A stretch of DNA of 64,000 bases from Tigriopus japonicus (lineage: Eukaryota; Arthropoda; Copepoda; Harpacticoida; Harpacticidae), in assembly GCA_010645155.1 (NCBI GenBank), contig CM021317.1, forward strand, positions 3,631,101 through 3,695,100, written 5' to 3'. The position numbers and the translations under genes were made by a program. Positions 1-11,324 of this stretch are shown here, piece after piece (position 1 is the first letter of the stretch; each line of letters starts with the position of its first letter). The notes beneath the pieces were generated by a model. It saw only the letters and a program-made list of their open reading frames with translations, was not told where the DNA came from and ran no database searches.

Positions 1-393
1 CTACTTTTCTCAAGATTCATTTCCGTCAAGCATATCCATGTTGAACTCTAACATAGATTGTATTCCACTTTAGAAGATGGCTTGAATATTCCTTATTTTA
101 CTTAACTTGTGAATCATGAAAAATTTGACAACGTTTGGACTGTTTTTGAGCAATCAACAGAGTGGTGAATTCTGGTTATACCATTTTCTGAAAACACCTT
201 GGTTGTACTAACTATAAGATCAGAAACCAACAAAATTCAAAACCATTTTCACACGTCACATTCTAATCCAGGTGCCGATAATACTGCGTTCAGCTGTATC
301 TCCCCTTCAATTTTCCTCTACGTGTACTTTGAGCCTTCCTGCTTGATTTTAGTTTTCTCTCTGCTAGCCATTGAATGGTTCAGAACTAATTAC

Positions 394-3300
394 CCTGAAT
401 GACATTTCTAGGTTCTCTCCTCCCCAGATGTCCATGCCTCGGTCATAGGAGCCCACTTCATAAAAGTAGTCCTTGTCGATAGAAAACAGACCTCCTGCCA
501 TGGCTGGAGTTCGTAATGGTTGGGAACGGTCTCCGTTGCGTCGATCCATCTCACGTTGTGGAACACGGTACCTGGAACCAGATCAATGACGATCTCATCA
601 ATCTCGAGATAGAGTCATCGAGTGCATTGATTCGCAGCACACCCTGTTCTTTGTGGGATGGCAAAGCTCTGCGAATCAACTGATGATTTGGATCACAGAT
701 GACAGCTTTCAGCAAGCGCCTTTTCGCTTTCAGGATGACAATACATACGTGAGAATGAAAAAGTACTGTATTTGTATCAGGAAAAAGGTTTGAAAGTATA
801 GTTTGAAGTAAAATTTTGTAATTATTGGAGAAATTGTACTTTATACAGGGTTTTCCCTCATTCTATTAAGCTCCAAGGAACAATGATAATTTCTTTTTTC
901 TTCTTTCAAAACAGCACAGCAGTTTCTAATGACTTTTTCTTTTCGCCAAAAAAAGTCATTCATCAGAAACATGGTCACGAATGCCAAGAAATTTTGAACT
1001 TACCATCGGAAATTGAGCTTCCAATTAAAGCCTCCCCAAGTCATGTCTGAAGCAGTGACATACTCGAAGTTTTCATCTGAGATCACATCAATGATGGGAC
1101 AAACCACAGCCTTGCGATTTTTGGCAATTTCGGCCAAAAGAGGTTCCAACCATCCTTCGGTGCACTCGCAATGTGCATCTAAAAACGTGATCACAGAGCC
1201 CTTGACTTGCTCAGCGCCCAAAAGCCTATAAAGAAAATGAAACGTAATAAAGACAAAAGAATACGCATATTTTCTTGGAGAAGGGGGTTCTTAAGGGGTC
1301 CATTCTCGGTCCCGTTTCAATTTTAATCCTTTTGTGACGGCGACAAGAGGGGATTACTCTGATGTGCTCATTTTAACAAATGAAGTGCTTATTACCTCAA
1401 ACAAAGCTTATCCATCATTTGTAACATCTTTTAATTTGACATTTTAATTTTTTCATTACTTAACGTTGTTGAGAGGGCATCGGCACTAAAAGTTTTATTT
1501 TTACGTTCCACGCAATGTTTGCAGTTTCAGTAGTCTTCAATGAAAAAGACAACTATTACACACTTTTTTTAAGTACATACGTTTGAGGGTAGAAAACATA
1601 CAGATTTTCGTGAGAACGGTCCATAGAAAATTGCAAACTCTTGTCCAGTCAATGAAAGAGAGAGATGCTTTTGTCTCTCAGGTTTTCAAGTGTGAAGTGT
1701 GGTAGCGATGAAACACGTGGTTAAAGGCAGATGACATGAAGCGATACAAGATTTAGACGAAACGTGGTCTAGAATGGTATCCAGTGGTTTAACGCTTAAC
1801 ACGATCCTGAATGTGGCTGGTCTTGGTGCAAAAAAACCCTGACTATTACAAGTGAAATTACTAAAGGTCCTATTTTCGACGAGTTATATGGCTTACATTT
1901 GGCAGTTGCTTTCGCATGGTTTCCTTTTACAATGTAAAATAAACATAAAGATAAGAGACCCTGATAAAGTTCGCAATCAATAGTAATTGGCCTATGGTCT
2001 AGATAATGATGTGTCGTGACCTCTTTCAAAATTTCCGGGCTCGATGCGATGATTTTGTAATAGTTTTGAAAGCATGTCTTAATAAGCCGTGTTTTGATGA
2101 CTGAATTGAAACAATGGCAAGAGTAAGAATGAGTGAACAAAGCGTATTCATTCCCCCGTTTCTCGATTATTTCAAGTCATGTCGAGTCAGCCGAAGGGAT
2201 CCAAAGCTGATTTATTGAAAACTTTTTATCGGAGAAGACTAATAAATGATTTATGCATGGCAAACTCAGCCCAAAATTGAACGGTTAATTTGCAGTAAAC
2301 CCTTCAAAAATGATTGACAAATCTCAAATTGCAGTTGCCCTTAAAACTTCCTGGGAGAGGAGTGCTGAGCAAGGCGTAATTTTCAGTTTGCTATGATTTT
2401 CTGGGAACGAACTTGGATGTATGCAATAATACATCGAAACATGATACACGAATATCTATCATCAGATCACGGACAGTTGAGAAACAATGGCAAAATTCCA
2501 TTCCATACAGGGTGGTGCAAAAGTACGAAAACGTTAAATCATCGCAAGATCTGAGGGGCATTATGACGGAGGAAAATGCTTCACATTTTGAGGTTTGCAA
2601 AAAATAGACGATTGAATCAAATTCTAATCCTTGTTAATGTTTTTTTTCAATTGCTTTCGTTTTGCCTCCCGAAACTGACACCAGACTACATTTTCCGACT
2701 GGCATCTCGTTTTAATAATGCAAGACTTCGGTTAAAAGCTCATTAGATCCACCATTATGTTCAAATTTTATTATACTTTTATGTGAAGTGAAGGATAATA
2801 CATGAAAAATAGTGATTCCTTAGCTAACAGTCTTAATTGTTGAATTCAATCACACCAGAATTCTTTCGAAAGATTTGTAGTATATTGTCGTTTGCCTTTT
2901 TTAACAACCTTGTTCGGTTTCAATATCACTTTTGCAATCCAAGAAAGTCATCTATTTTCCAGACCCCATATACTTTCAAAAATATTTAAAGTAAATGGCA
3001 CATATTTAGTTCTCTCAAAAAGAAGAACACCACCCTGTCACAGATCCATGCAAAAATGTTTTAGAACCGATCAATTTCTACTGTATTCTCTCGGTTTTCC
3101 CCGAAGATTATCTCGTCGGTCATCCTTTGTCTAAACATGTAGGTTCCACGATTCAATACCTTCAAAAATAAACTTAAAACACAGCATCATTTCATCGATA
3201 CATAAACCGCCATCGAGATGGAATTTGCTTTTGTTAAAACATGAAGTGATCTTTCGGCATGTTCAACTTTAATATGCCGATCCAAAATCTCCACGAAGCT

Positions 3301-6300
3301 CGAACAGGCGTGGATTTCTTCCAGCCATCACTTCTTGTTAATCTGAAGGAGGTCTGTTGTGCAATTGCACTCTGGTTATTCTCAATGCACGCCATCAAAG
3401 CGGGAGATGAATTTCGCAACTTGGACTTCAGCGATGAAGGTAACATCTTGTGAAAGGTTAAACCACTGTCTGTCTTTGTCCATGGGCATGTAACTTTGGC
3501 TTTGGTCAGGAGAAACTGGGCCGATTTCGTTGCCAGGAAATGATGTCACACCATGAGATGGCAACATGACCGAGACAGGCTCATCAAGGTGTTATTGATG
3601 GATCCATCTTCAATTTTCTTCCTCAGAGAGAAATCGTCCATTGTCATCATTATCTGCACATTTAGCACTAACAGTTCATTCTGACACTGTTCTTTTAACT
3701 CAATAATCACGCTTCCAGTTGATCAAATCACGGTACGTTTTCCTGTTAATTCTTAGAGACCATAGAATAACGTTCCGTAGATGTGGCTAGCAGTCACATT
3801 TTCTTCATAAATTTCAGGGTTCTCATTTTATTGGCGTTCCTGACATATTGTGACAAGTAGAGAGGATAAAGCGATTTTTTTACTTTTTTCATCTCTTTTT
3901 TAGTCTGTCAAGAACGACTGAAGTTTAGACGACGATGCTAAAGCTAAGAGCTATTATATTTTGCAGAAATAAACCTATTCTAACAAATAAAATCAACTAG
4001 CTGGCTTTAACTTATCTTTAAAAGGAGAGCTTCGAGAATGTATACTTAAGACTGTTTAAATTCAAAATATCGATTCCTTTTGTGGTTTTGGTTTACTGAT
4101 ATGTAGAGCGAGGCTTAAAAAGTTCGAACTTAAAACTTTAAAAACACTTTTTTGCCCATTTTTGCCAGGAAAACACTTATTTTGTATATTAAAGAAATTT
4201 CAAGCAGAAAAAAACTTTTTTTCACGTTTTTCAGACACCAAAAACTTTTTTTTGAAATTTCAATCCGACCTAAAAAAAGGTCGTCAATTTTTTTTAAGTG
4301 AAAGGACAAGGACCAAAAAAATTTGATATAAAATCGAGAACAAAAAAATGCCAGCTAAAAAAACACAACAGATAAAAAATATATTTTGCCCTTTTAATTG
4401 ACAAATTAATTGAAAACTTTTTTTGGCCATTTTTGAGGGAAAACAACCTTATTTCGTTCATTTTCAGCAGCTAAAAAAACGTTCTTTGCCCATTTTTAGC
4501 TGAAAAATAACTTTTTGGGGCCATATTTCTAACTTCTTTCAAGTTTTGACTAAGTTTTGACTACTACCAGATAAAGAATAGAATAGTTTGGAAAGTCGAT
4601 CGAAAAATCTTACTAGGCGCTTGGATATTCCTCAAAATGAACTTTTTGCAAAAGCAAAATGATCATCATTAGTAAATTAGGCTCTAATCAAGCATGCAAT
4701 AAAGTTTGATAGACGAAATGGACAACTTTCAGCAAATCATAGAACATTATTCCCATGATGAAGGGTGGGGAAAGTTATGTTTACCAAATTGAGGCTTGGG
4801 GACTCCAGATTTGTTCATTTCAATTGGCATTTGGACAAAGAGGGGAGGAGGTTGGTTGGGTAGTTGCTCGTTCGAGTAATTGCCTGATAATAGGCACAAT
4901 TTTCCTTGAGGGTGGAAAAGAAATCGCGAGCGTCACATCAGGATTCTCGGCTGATGCCAAGGGTGCCAAAGAGTCTAGATTTCCGACTTTTGAGGGATTA
5001 TTTGGCTGCCTACAGGATTTCATATTTGTGGTTAATGTGACAGAGGTTTTCATTGAAGCTAACAACAACATAGGATCAATTTTTATCCTGCATTTTTGTC
5101 CTAAACGTTATTACCAAGTTCGTCGGAATTAATCTATACGAAGATGCTAAGACAGATCACCAATCATTTCAAAGAATTTGTGACTCAGTAAAAACAACAA
5201 CGAAACTTTTTCAGATGCATTCTACTCATGTGGAAGTGAACACTTTTGACGAAATTTTTTAATTAAAGCTCGGATTCACTTCTCTTTTGCTTTGGCGTCA
5301 AGCCGACAAAATCCGGTTTTCTGAGGGTTCATTTTTGGACTTTTCAACTTTTACCTCATGCTGCGTTTCAAATGGATAGCTATTGACGCTTTTAGAGATG
5401 GTTTCTCAATGACATGAGAGGTATTAAACATCAAGAGCTATCTTTCAATGTTTAACGTACAAAAAAAATTCAAATATTCAACTCTTCCTTAATGACAATA
5501 AAACGAAAATAAAATTAATTTTTACTGCAAGATCATGGTTCAATTTCAAAACATGATCGGACAATCAACAATTGAAAATAATCTGATTTTGTAACGCAAT
5601 GTCCGCCCTCGTCATTATTTTTTAGATACGTTTTAACCCCGCCCATGAAAAATGATCCTTGACAAACAACATTGCATTAAGCATTTTTTCCACAACAAAA
5701 AAGACCTACAATTTAGCTACAATTTAGATTGCAAATTGTCGTGACATTTTAGTTGATTGACTTTAACAATATCGGTTTTCATTTTCCCTCAGATTTTCCG
5801 CACTCATCATGAATTTGAAATCTTCTAAGTTCATTTAAGACTCAACATCCTTGTCCAAGAAGATCACCTAACAAAATCAAGTTAAATTCAGTCAACTCTA
5901 ACATATTTGCCACTACAAAGACACCTCATTTCCATTTCCTTCCACTCAGCCACTCAAATGTCAAATTGAAGATGGTCTCTTTCCCAGAAATCTTCTCTTC
6001 ATAAGGACATCATGCACCATGTTCAGTGGAAAATAACTTCAAAAGAACAGGACTGCGACTAACTGAATTGAAGGGAACTTCGTCCTACCTTGCTCTGATT
6101 AATCCTGAGCGTTTGCCTGTTCGTAAGACTTTCACCGGCAATGAAAGCGTGGCCACGTAATCCTCGAGCTCTTTGCCTAAATGAGCATGTTCAGAGGCAT
6201 CATCGACCAAGATGATCTCCTCTACCAAAGCTTTTGGTGAGCGGTTGATGATCGAGTGGATGGTCCGGAGTAATGTGGTCCAAGCCTCATTGTGGAACAC

Positions 6301-7604
6301 TATCACAATGGAAGTAGTGGGGAGCTTCTCCGGATACTCCTTGGACTTGCACCTGGAATGTTGAATCAAAAACATGAGTTCAATCAAATCCTCGGATGTC
6401 AGTTTCAGATTTCTCAAGAATTAACGTGTCATCCATCAAGGGTTTCATGTTGCACTTAGTGTTCAAAGGTTGCAAATCTTCAAAGAGTCATTCATTTTGA
6501 TATTGGCATCGAGCAAATTCCCCTTTACTTTAGGGGTTCTACTGTCGATTCTTACAAAAGTGTGGCATGAAAAGCGATGACAGATAAATGCAAAATAATG
6601 TGAAGAAAATGCAAATCAAAGATTGCTTTCTTGGCACAGTTTATGCCTAATAGACTTGAGTTGAAGCATAGAATAGTTCTTCTTACAGTTCTCTGTTAAA
6701 TCAAAGATTGCTTTCTTGGCACAGTTTATGCCTAATAGACTTGAGTTGGAGCATAGAATAGTTCTTCTTACAGTTCTCTGTTCTCTGTTTTGTTCACCGG
6801 ATTCTTAAATTTTGATGAATGATTTTGTACCCATATTCAATGTCACTTTCTAGTGTCTTATCTAAATTAGCAAAAGTGTCCTTAAAAAATATGTGCTAGG
6901 TATTAGCTTTTTATGACTTCAAATTAGTCATAGAAAGAAATGAGAATAATCTGCGTGTACAAAAAACAATATTGGTATTAGAATCCCTTAGATTAAGAAT
7001 AGTGTGACTCCTGATGAAATGTTTTCTCACCTTTAATTTTTTAATTCCATTTCAACGATAAATTTCATAAGGTTTGTTTACTTCAAAAAGTTATTCATAT
7101 CCCCAAAAAATGCAAAAAAACGTTTTGCACTTTCCAACCACATCTAAATAACACCTCCAAAAGGACCTGGCAGAAGAGTACTTACGCCGCAAGTCGCACA
7201 TCTTGAAGGCTCCGGTTAAGTGAGATCATCTCTGAGGCCACCAGATTGAACTGATTGATCTTGAACTTCTCCTTCTTCTCGTCCTCCCTCTCCTTGGGCA
7301 CCACCACCGCCTTGCCCATCTCTCCCGGTGATCCCGGAATGGGGCTCACCACCGGGGCCAAGCTCCACTCTCTGAGCAAATGACCCGGGTACACTGACAC
7401 TGCCCCGGAATTCTCTTCTTGGACTTGATGGGCGAACTTGAGAGCCCCATGTTTGCCCTTAGCCCCACCTTCACAGCCCCATCCCATGCCATTGGAACAA
7501 TCTGAGAAGCTGACCAGCACCAACAAGTCCAGCACACACCACACCAAAGAGGTGAAGAGCACGATCTTGCACGTGTGACGCCGGCAACGAATGCCCAAGG
7601 CCAT
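394..7604 (-). CDS. GALNT1: Polypeptide N-acetylgalactosaminyltransferase, GALNT1/GALNT13 type (5' part; 3' part outside window)
   Basis: Golgi type II membrane enzyme that starts mucin-type O-glycosylation by moving GalNAc from UDP-GalNAc to Ser/Thr. Four coding exons on the minus strand: 7604-7186, 6352-6089, 1225-1004 and 571-394. All junctions are GT-AG and phases join (LAA|CKSKEYP, LIRAR|LLGAEQ, NFRW|YRVPQ). A short cytosolic tail and a membrane anchor (about residues 10-32) precede a stem containing [12 protein letters not shown] and [19 protein letters not shown], which closely resembles vertebrate GALNT1/13. The GT-A catalytic half carries [15 protein letters not shown], the metal-binding LDAHCEC (DxH) and [11 protein letters not shown]. 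The remaining catalytic residues and the ricin-type lectin domain must lie beyond position 1. The ATG at 7604 is preferred to the in-frame TTG at 7613. The assignment within the GALNT family is very strong; orthology to one insect pgant gene was not settled. Confidence 0.95.
1226..6088. other. Large GALNT intron, no gene seen
   Basis: Intron of 4.9 kb between the GALNT exons coding for LIRAR and LLGAEQ. It is AT-rich. It holds the A/T-rich dispersed repeat at 4104-4400 and a stretch near 4755-5132 that is open on both strands but has no splice sites or homology I can recognise. Degenerate ORF pieces at 3230-3570 match nothing known to me. Confidence 0.7.
4104..4400 (+). repeat. A/T-rich dispersed repeat, copy 1
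   Basis: Begins TAGAGCGAGGCTTAAAAAG and runs through several AAAAACTTTTTT blocks, AATCCGACCTAAAAAAAGG and GCCAGCTAAAAAAAC. The reverse complement of 62225-62550 has the same blocks in the same order (TAGAGCGAGGATTAAAAAG, AATCCGACCTAAAAGAATGG, GCCGGCTAAAAAAAC). The two are diverged copies of one repeat family in opposite orientations. The family is not identified. Confidence 0.75.
6613..6782. repeat. Tandem duplication, two 85-bp units
   Basis: Two adjacent 85-bp copies, 6613-6697 and 6698-6782, differ at one base (GTTGAAGC versus GTTGGAGC). Near identity implies a recent local duplication. It lies in the GALNT intron between the anchor/stem exon and the first catalytic exon, with no coding effect. 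Confidence 0.95.
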
Positions 7605-7987
7605 GATGAACAAAGGCTATAAGGCCCTAGTTGTTCTAGCTAAGAGAGCTGTTGTATTTCAGACATAACACACCATTGGAGAGGATAGTCTGGACCTTAA
7701 TGAGAGGGTGAGATCAGTGTGGATGGTGACTGATGATGAAGGGGGTTTTGTGAGCGACTTCAATGAGAGAAGGGTCCGACACCATGCCACCAAGTCCATG
7801 CACTGAATCGCTCACTGACTGAGAGTTGGAGCCTTCTTCTCTAATGTAGTATGCATGCACTCCAATGATCACTTCACTCACTCACTCCCTTGGAGGAAGA
7901 AGGTTTTTGCCTGCAACAGGGATGCTGCCTCTGGCTTTCAAATCGGGAGATTGGAGGATTTTAAATAGGCCAGTTGGAGATGTTATG

Positions 7988-8150
7988 GAAAGAAGCGTCA
8001 AATAGGTCAAGTTGCGGGTCTTTTAGAAGCTTCAAATGTTTGCCGTTGTTGTTGATACTAAAGAAGCTCATGGGAAAGAAGCGTCAACACAGTCAAGTAG
8101 TTTGGCCTTTTTGAAGCTTCAAATGTTTGCCATTGTTGTCGCCACCATCA
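7988..8150. repeat. Imperfect tandem repeat, about 85-bp unit
   Basis: GGAAAGAAGCGTCAA at 7988 recurs at 8073, and both copies continue to GAAGCTTCAAATGTTTGCC followed by TTGTTGT. A related motif, CAGGAAGTTCAAGT, occurs at about 8153 and again at about 8938 on the far side of the TRIM element. The TRIM therefore landed inside an older repeated tract. Confidence 0.7.
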
Positions 8151-8400
8151 ATCAGGAAGTTCAAGTTATAAAGGTAGTTAATTTTACAATCAGTTTACCT
8201 ACATCATGCCAGTAAAGACTGATCCAGCCATTGCATCATAACATAAGATGGAGTCAAGCCCGTGTATGGATAAAGGCTCCTATTTGCTGTATTTTTTCTC
8301 TTGCACTTCCTGGTGTGTTTGTCTTTTTTAAAGCTTCATGCTAAAGCAACCTTTGATAGTGTCCTGACGACACTTCTTTCACATGAGCTTCTGTAGTTGC

Positions 8401-8526
8401 TGTATAGTCCTATGCTCGTGCTCTCCCTCTTCCTCATATCCTACTCGCAATAATTCATACAGTTCTATATAAACCTTTCCTTCAATAAACAAGGAGTCAA
8501 CTTCGATCTTTCATCATGACTTGACA
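8401..8526 (+). repeat. TRIM 5' LTR
   Basis: 126 bp, TGTATAGTCC to CATGACTTGACA, with a TATA-like box near 8466 and AATAAA near 8493. Differs from the 3' LTR at one position (AAGGAGTC versus AAAGAGTC). Confidence 0.95.
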
Positions 8527-8539
8527 TGGCGCAGTCGGT
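8527..8539 (+). other. TRIM primer-binding site, tRNA-Ser type
   Basis: TGGCGCAGTCGGT abuts the 5' LTR with no spacer. It is complementary to a CCGACTGCG acceptor end plus CCA, the serine-tRNA primer class I recall for Ty3/gypsy elements such as 17.6 and 297. The match is to remembered sequence; alignment to the host tRNA-Ser genes would confirm it. Confidence 0.75.
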
Positions 8540-8678
8540 TTATCCGATCTGCGCCCTCTGTCCTATCAATTATGTGACCGTGGTCAGCCCTTTGCCGCCA
8601 CACGGTTTCCATGGTTGGCCCTTCGCCGCCACCCGCTTTTCGTGGTCAGCCCTTCGCAGCCACCACGTTTCGTGGCCG

Positions 8679-8765
8679 GCCTTTCGCCGCCCTTCTGCCG
8701 TGGCCTTTCGCCGCCCTTCTGCCGTGGCCTTTCGCCGCCCTTCTGCCGTGGCCTTTCGCCGCCCA
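8679..8765 (+). repeat. 24-bp GC-rich tandem repeat inside TRIM
   Basis: Units begin at 8679, 8703, 8727 and 8751 (the last partial), each GCCTTTCGCCGCCCTTCTGC plus CGTG. Decayed relatives of the unit extend upstream to about 8580. The array is open in several frames on both strands because its unit length is a multiple of three, so these ORFs should not be read as genes. Confidence 0.9.
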
Positions 8766-8796
8766 CTTCAGACTTCCAACCCCACCCGAAGGGAGA

Positions 8797-8922
8797 TGTA
8801 TAGTCCTATGCTCGTGCTCTCCCTCTTCCTCATATCCTACTCGCAATAATTCATACAGTTCTATATAAACCTTTCCTTCAATAAACAAAGAGTCAACTTC
8901 GATCTTTCATCATGACTTGACA
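8797..8922 (+). repeat. TRIM 3' LTR
   Basis: 126 bp, TG to CA, preceded by the purine tract GAAGGGAGA and followed by the target duplication GTTGC. Confidence 0.95.
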
Positions 8923-11324
8923 GTTGCTAACATCAAACCAGGAAGTTCAAGTAAGAGCAAAATTCAATTTTGTGATTAGTTCAAGTAAATTGTGTCAACA
9001 ACAAACCATTAAGGCCTAATATTGCATAAAAAGTAGTGCTCAACTTTTTGCTTCGATATTTTATGGGTCAAAGGCTACTAATGATTACATTTTTTCTCTT
9101 GCGCTTTTTGAATTGTTGGGCTTTACATTAATGTCGCTTGACGCTAGGGTCAAGTTGACGCATCTATCCCATGAGCCACAACGGAATGTTCAATTCAAAG
9201 AATACAAACTAAGTCCAATTTTTCAAAAGTTTCTCCACATTGTGATTCAAAGAATATTGATATTGAGCCAGACGTCCTGCAAAATGGCTTAGATTTCCAA
9301 CTTAGCAACACTCTTTTCTCTCTTTTCATTTCTCGCTGTCAATGCCAGCTTTTTCTTCAAAAGCCGTTAACTTGTCTTAATCACTATATTTTCTAGCTAT
9401 ATTTCAGATATTTTTCTTTCGGTCCATCAATAGTATCATTTACTATAGTTCATGGAACAATTTGATAAGATTCAATTCCAAGTTTGATTATAAAAGGTAA
9501 TATTGCAGTTTCTTTTTACACGACAATGTACTAAAGTCACACCCAAAACAGTCACTTTGTCACTCTTCCTAGAGGCTCCCCAAGGACTCCTCACTCTCGT
9601 AATACACACACACAACAAATAATCAGGGTCTTTCTGATACAATAAACAAAAATTTTCTTCTACAACCAAATGAGTTTTATCGGAATCCAAAGCCAAAGAA
9701 AATAAAAACCCTCAAATGTATTGCATAAGTTCTATAGACATATAGGTTACAATGAATTATCAATGGGGACCCTGTTCTCTTCAAAAGATCCCTAAGGCAA
9801 AATTGGACGACGGGAGACTTAAAGTCAGAAACCGGTGGCGCAGTCGGCGGATTCGAAACGTGGCCTGTGACATCACTTGTCACCTTAGGGCGCTTTAAAG
9901 CGCACGGAACAAAAGAAATAGGAATCAACTCAACCTTTTATTTATTTCTTTGCGTCTGCCTTATTGACCTTGATTGTAACGAGTATGTCAATAAAAATAA
10001 GGCAGAGGACAAAATCAAGTTTGATGTGATGACAGATGTGCAGAATATGTCCACAAACGCATTAACATTAGCCTCATTTTGCATCCGAGTGTGTTTATTC
10101 AAGTGCCGTTGGATTGAGGAGGGGAGAAAAGTTGCACGGATCTCTGAAGATCTGGGATGATTTTTTTATTTTTTTATTTGACGAATGAATTAGCTTATAT
10201 TTTACTTGAGAAAGACTTTGTTGTGCTGAACAGTGATTCGTGCTTTTCTATTTGTTTGAATAAAAACTGACGTTTAAAAATTTACATGTTATTGTAGCTT
10301 TTTATGCAGAAAATAATGCAGAACTTTAAGACAATTAAATGTAGTATTTTTCAATTGTAAAAATGTTGCTTGGTGTTAAATTTCTTGTTCTTTTCAATCA
10401 CTTATTTCTTTTTCCCTTTCATTCTATTTTAACTGTTCAAATGGCCTTTTCAGTACAAAGATGATGCAAATGATAGAATTATCGATGACACAAAGCAGGG
10501 TAAAAACGGATCAAGTTAGCAATCATTTTTACAACGTTAGACAAAGTTAAATCAGTTACCTTTGCCCATCGTTAAAGTGAGGGCTTGGATTAATTTAAAA
10601 GATACTTTTTTACAATGTAGAATCACCTTTAATTCAGGTTTGATAAAGAAATAAGAATTTGTTACAAAAACATGCTTACTGTAGGTTGATAAAAAGACAG
10701 GAATGATTAGAAGTGATTTTTTCACACAAATATCTGATGATTATTGGAAAAAGTAGGTTATCATGGGAATAAAAAGGGTAAAAAACTTTTTACTCGGACG
10801 AAACTGGATAGCATCCCCTTGCAAGTTACAACAGCAGCATTCAAACTAAAGGACTAATCTTTTCCATCTCTACTAGACAATAAATTGCTTCCCATTTTAA
10901 CCTCATCAAAGAAAAAGGTCTGGTGGATCAAATATCTCAACCAAATTTCGAGACCAAGAACACTTATATGGATCCAGATTATCATGAATGCACTTAGGAA
11001 AGATTAGAAACCCCAGAAATCCTTGTCTTGTTCGATGATGGAGCTCCATCCGGATTTGTTGAAATTAGAGCCAACATACGACGAATCAATGAGGGCGCGC
11101 TCAGTTGTGGAAACGCTCGAGTTTTCCAAATTTTTGCGAGGGTAGGTCAGTGATAAACAGGTCAAAGGTGCTCTTTGAGCTGGAAACAATTGAAACAAAA
11201 GATCCACTGACGCCAACTCGTTTAGACCAATCCAGTAACTGCCAGACGTCAACCCTTCAAACTCATCTTCCCGTTGGATTTCTCAAACTACTATGTGTTA
11301 ACAAGTTTGAGATAATAATTGAAT

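Larger units (their letters stand above)
8401..8922 (+). mobile_element. Complete TRIM (terminal-repeat retrotransposon in miniature)
   Basis: A 522-bp non-autonomous LTR element with every hallmark. Two 126-bp LTRs (8401-8526, 8797-8922) begin TG, end CA and differ at one base. The 5-bp target duplication GTTGC lies at 8396-8400 and 8923-8927. A primer-binding site starting TGG follows the 5' LTR directly, and a purine tract (GAAGGGAGA) precedes the 3' LTR. Each LTR has a TATATAAA box and an AATAAA signal. The internal 270 bp has no gag or pol and consists largely of a GC-rich 24-bp tandem repeat, so mobilisation would need enzymes in trans. LTR identity (125 of 126) points to a young insertion or recent conversion. 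Confidence 0.95.
7605..11324. other. Intergenic region between GALNT and NAGLU start codons
   Basis: About 3.7 kb between divergent genes (GALNT minus, NAGLU plus), so it should hold both promoters. It contains an imperfect 85-bp tandem repeat (7988-8150) and the TRIM element at 8401-8922. ORFs near 9470-10160 show no recognisable protein. A short minus-strand ORF ending at 11004 could be an exon but is unproven. Confidence 0.7.

Noticed and set aside
4755..5132. 125-codon plus ORF and overlapping minus ORF in a GALNT intron
   Set aside because: Open on both strands with no recognisable domain and no convincing splice sites; probably chance.
8526..8888. Several repeat-encoded ORFs (FRRPSAVA-like and GGERPRQK-like)
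   Set aside because: They arise from a 24-bp tandem repeat within the TRIM, whose length keeps multiple frames open. Not a gene.
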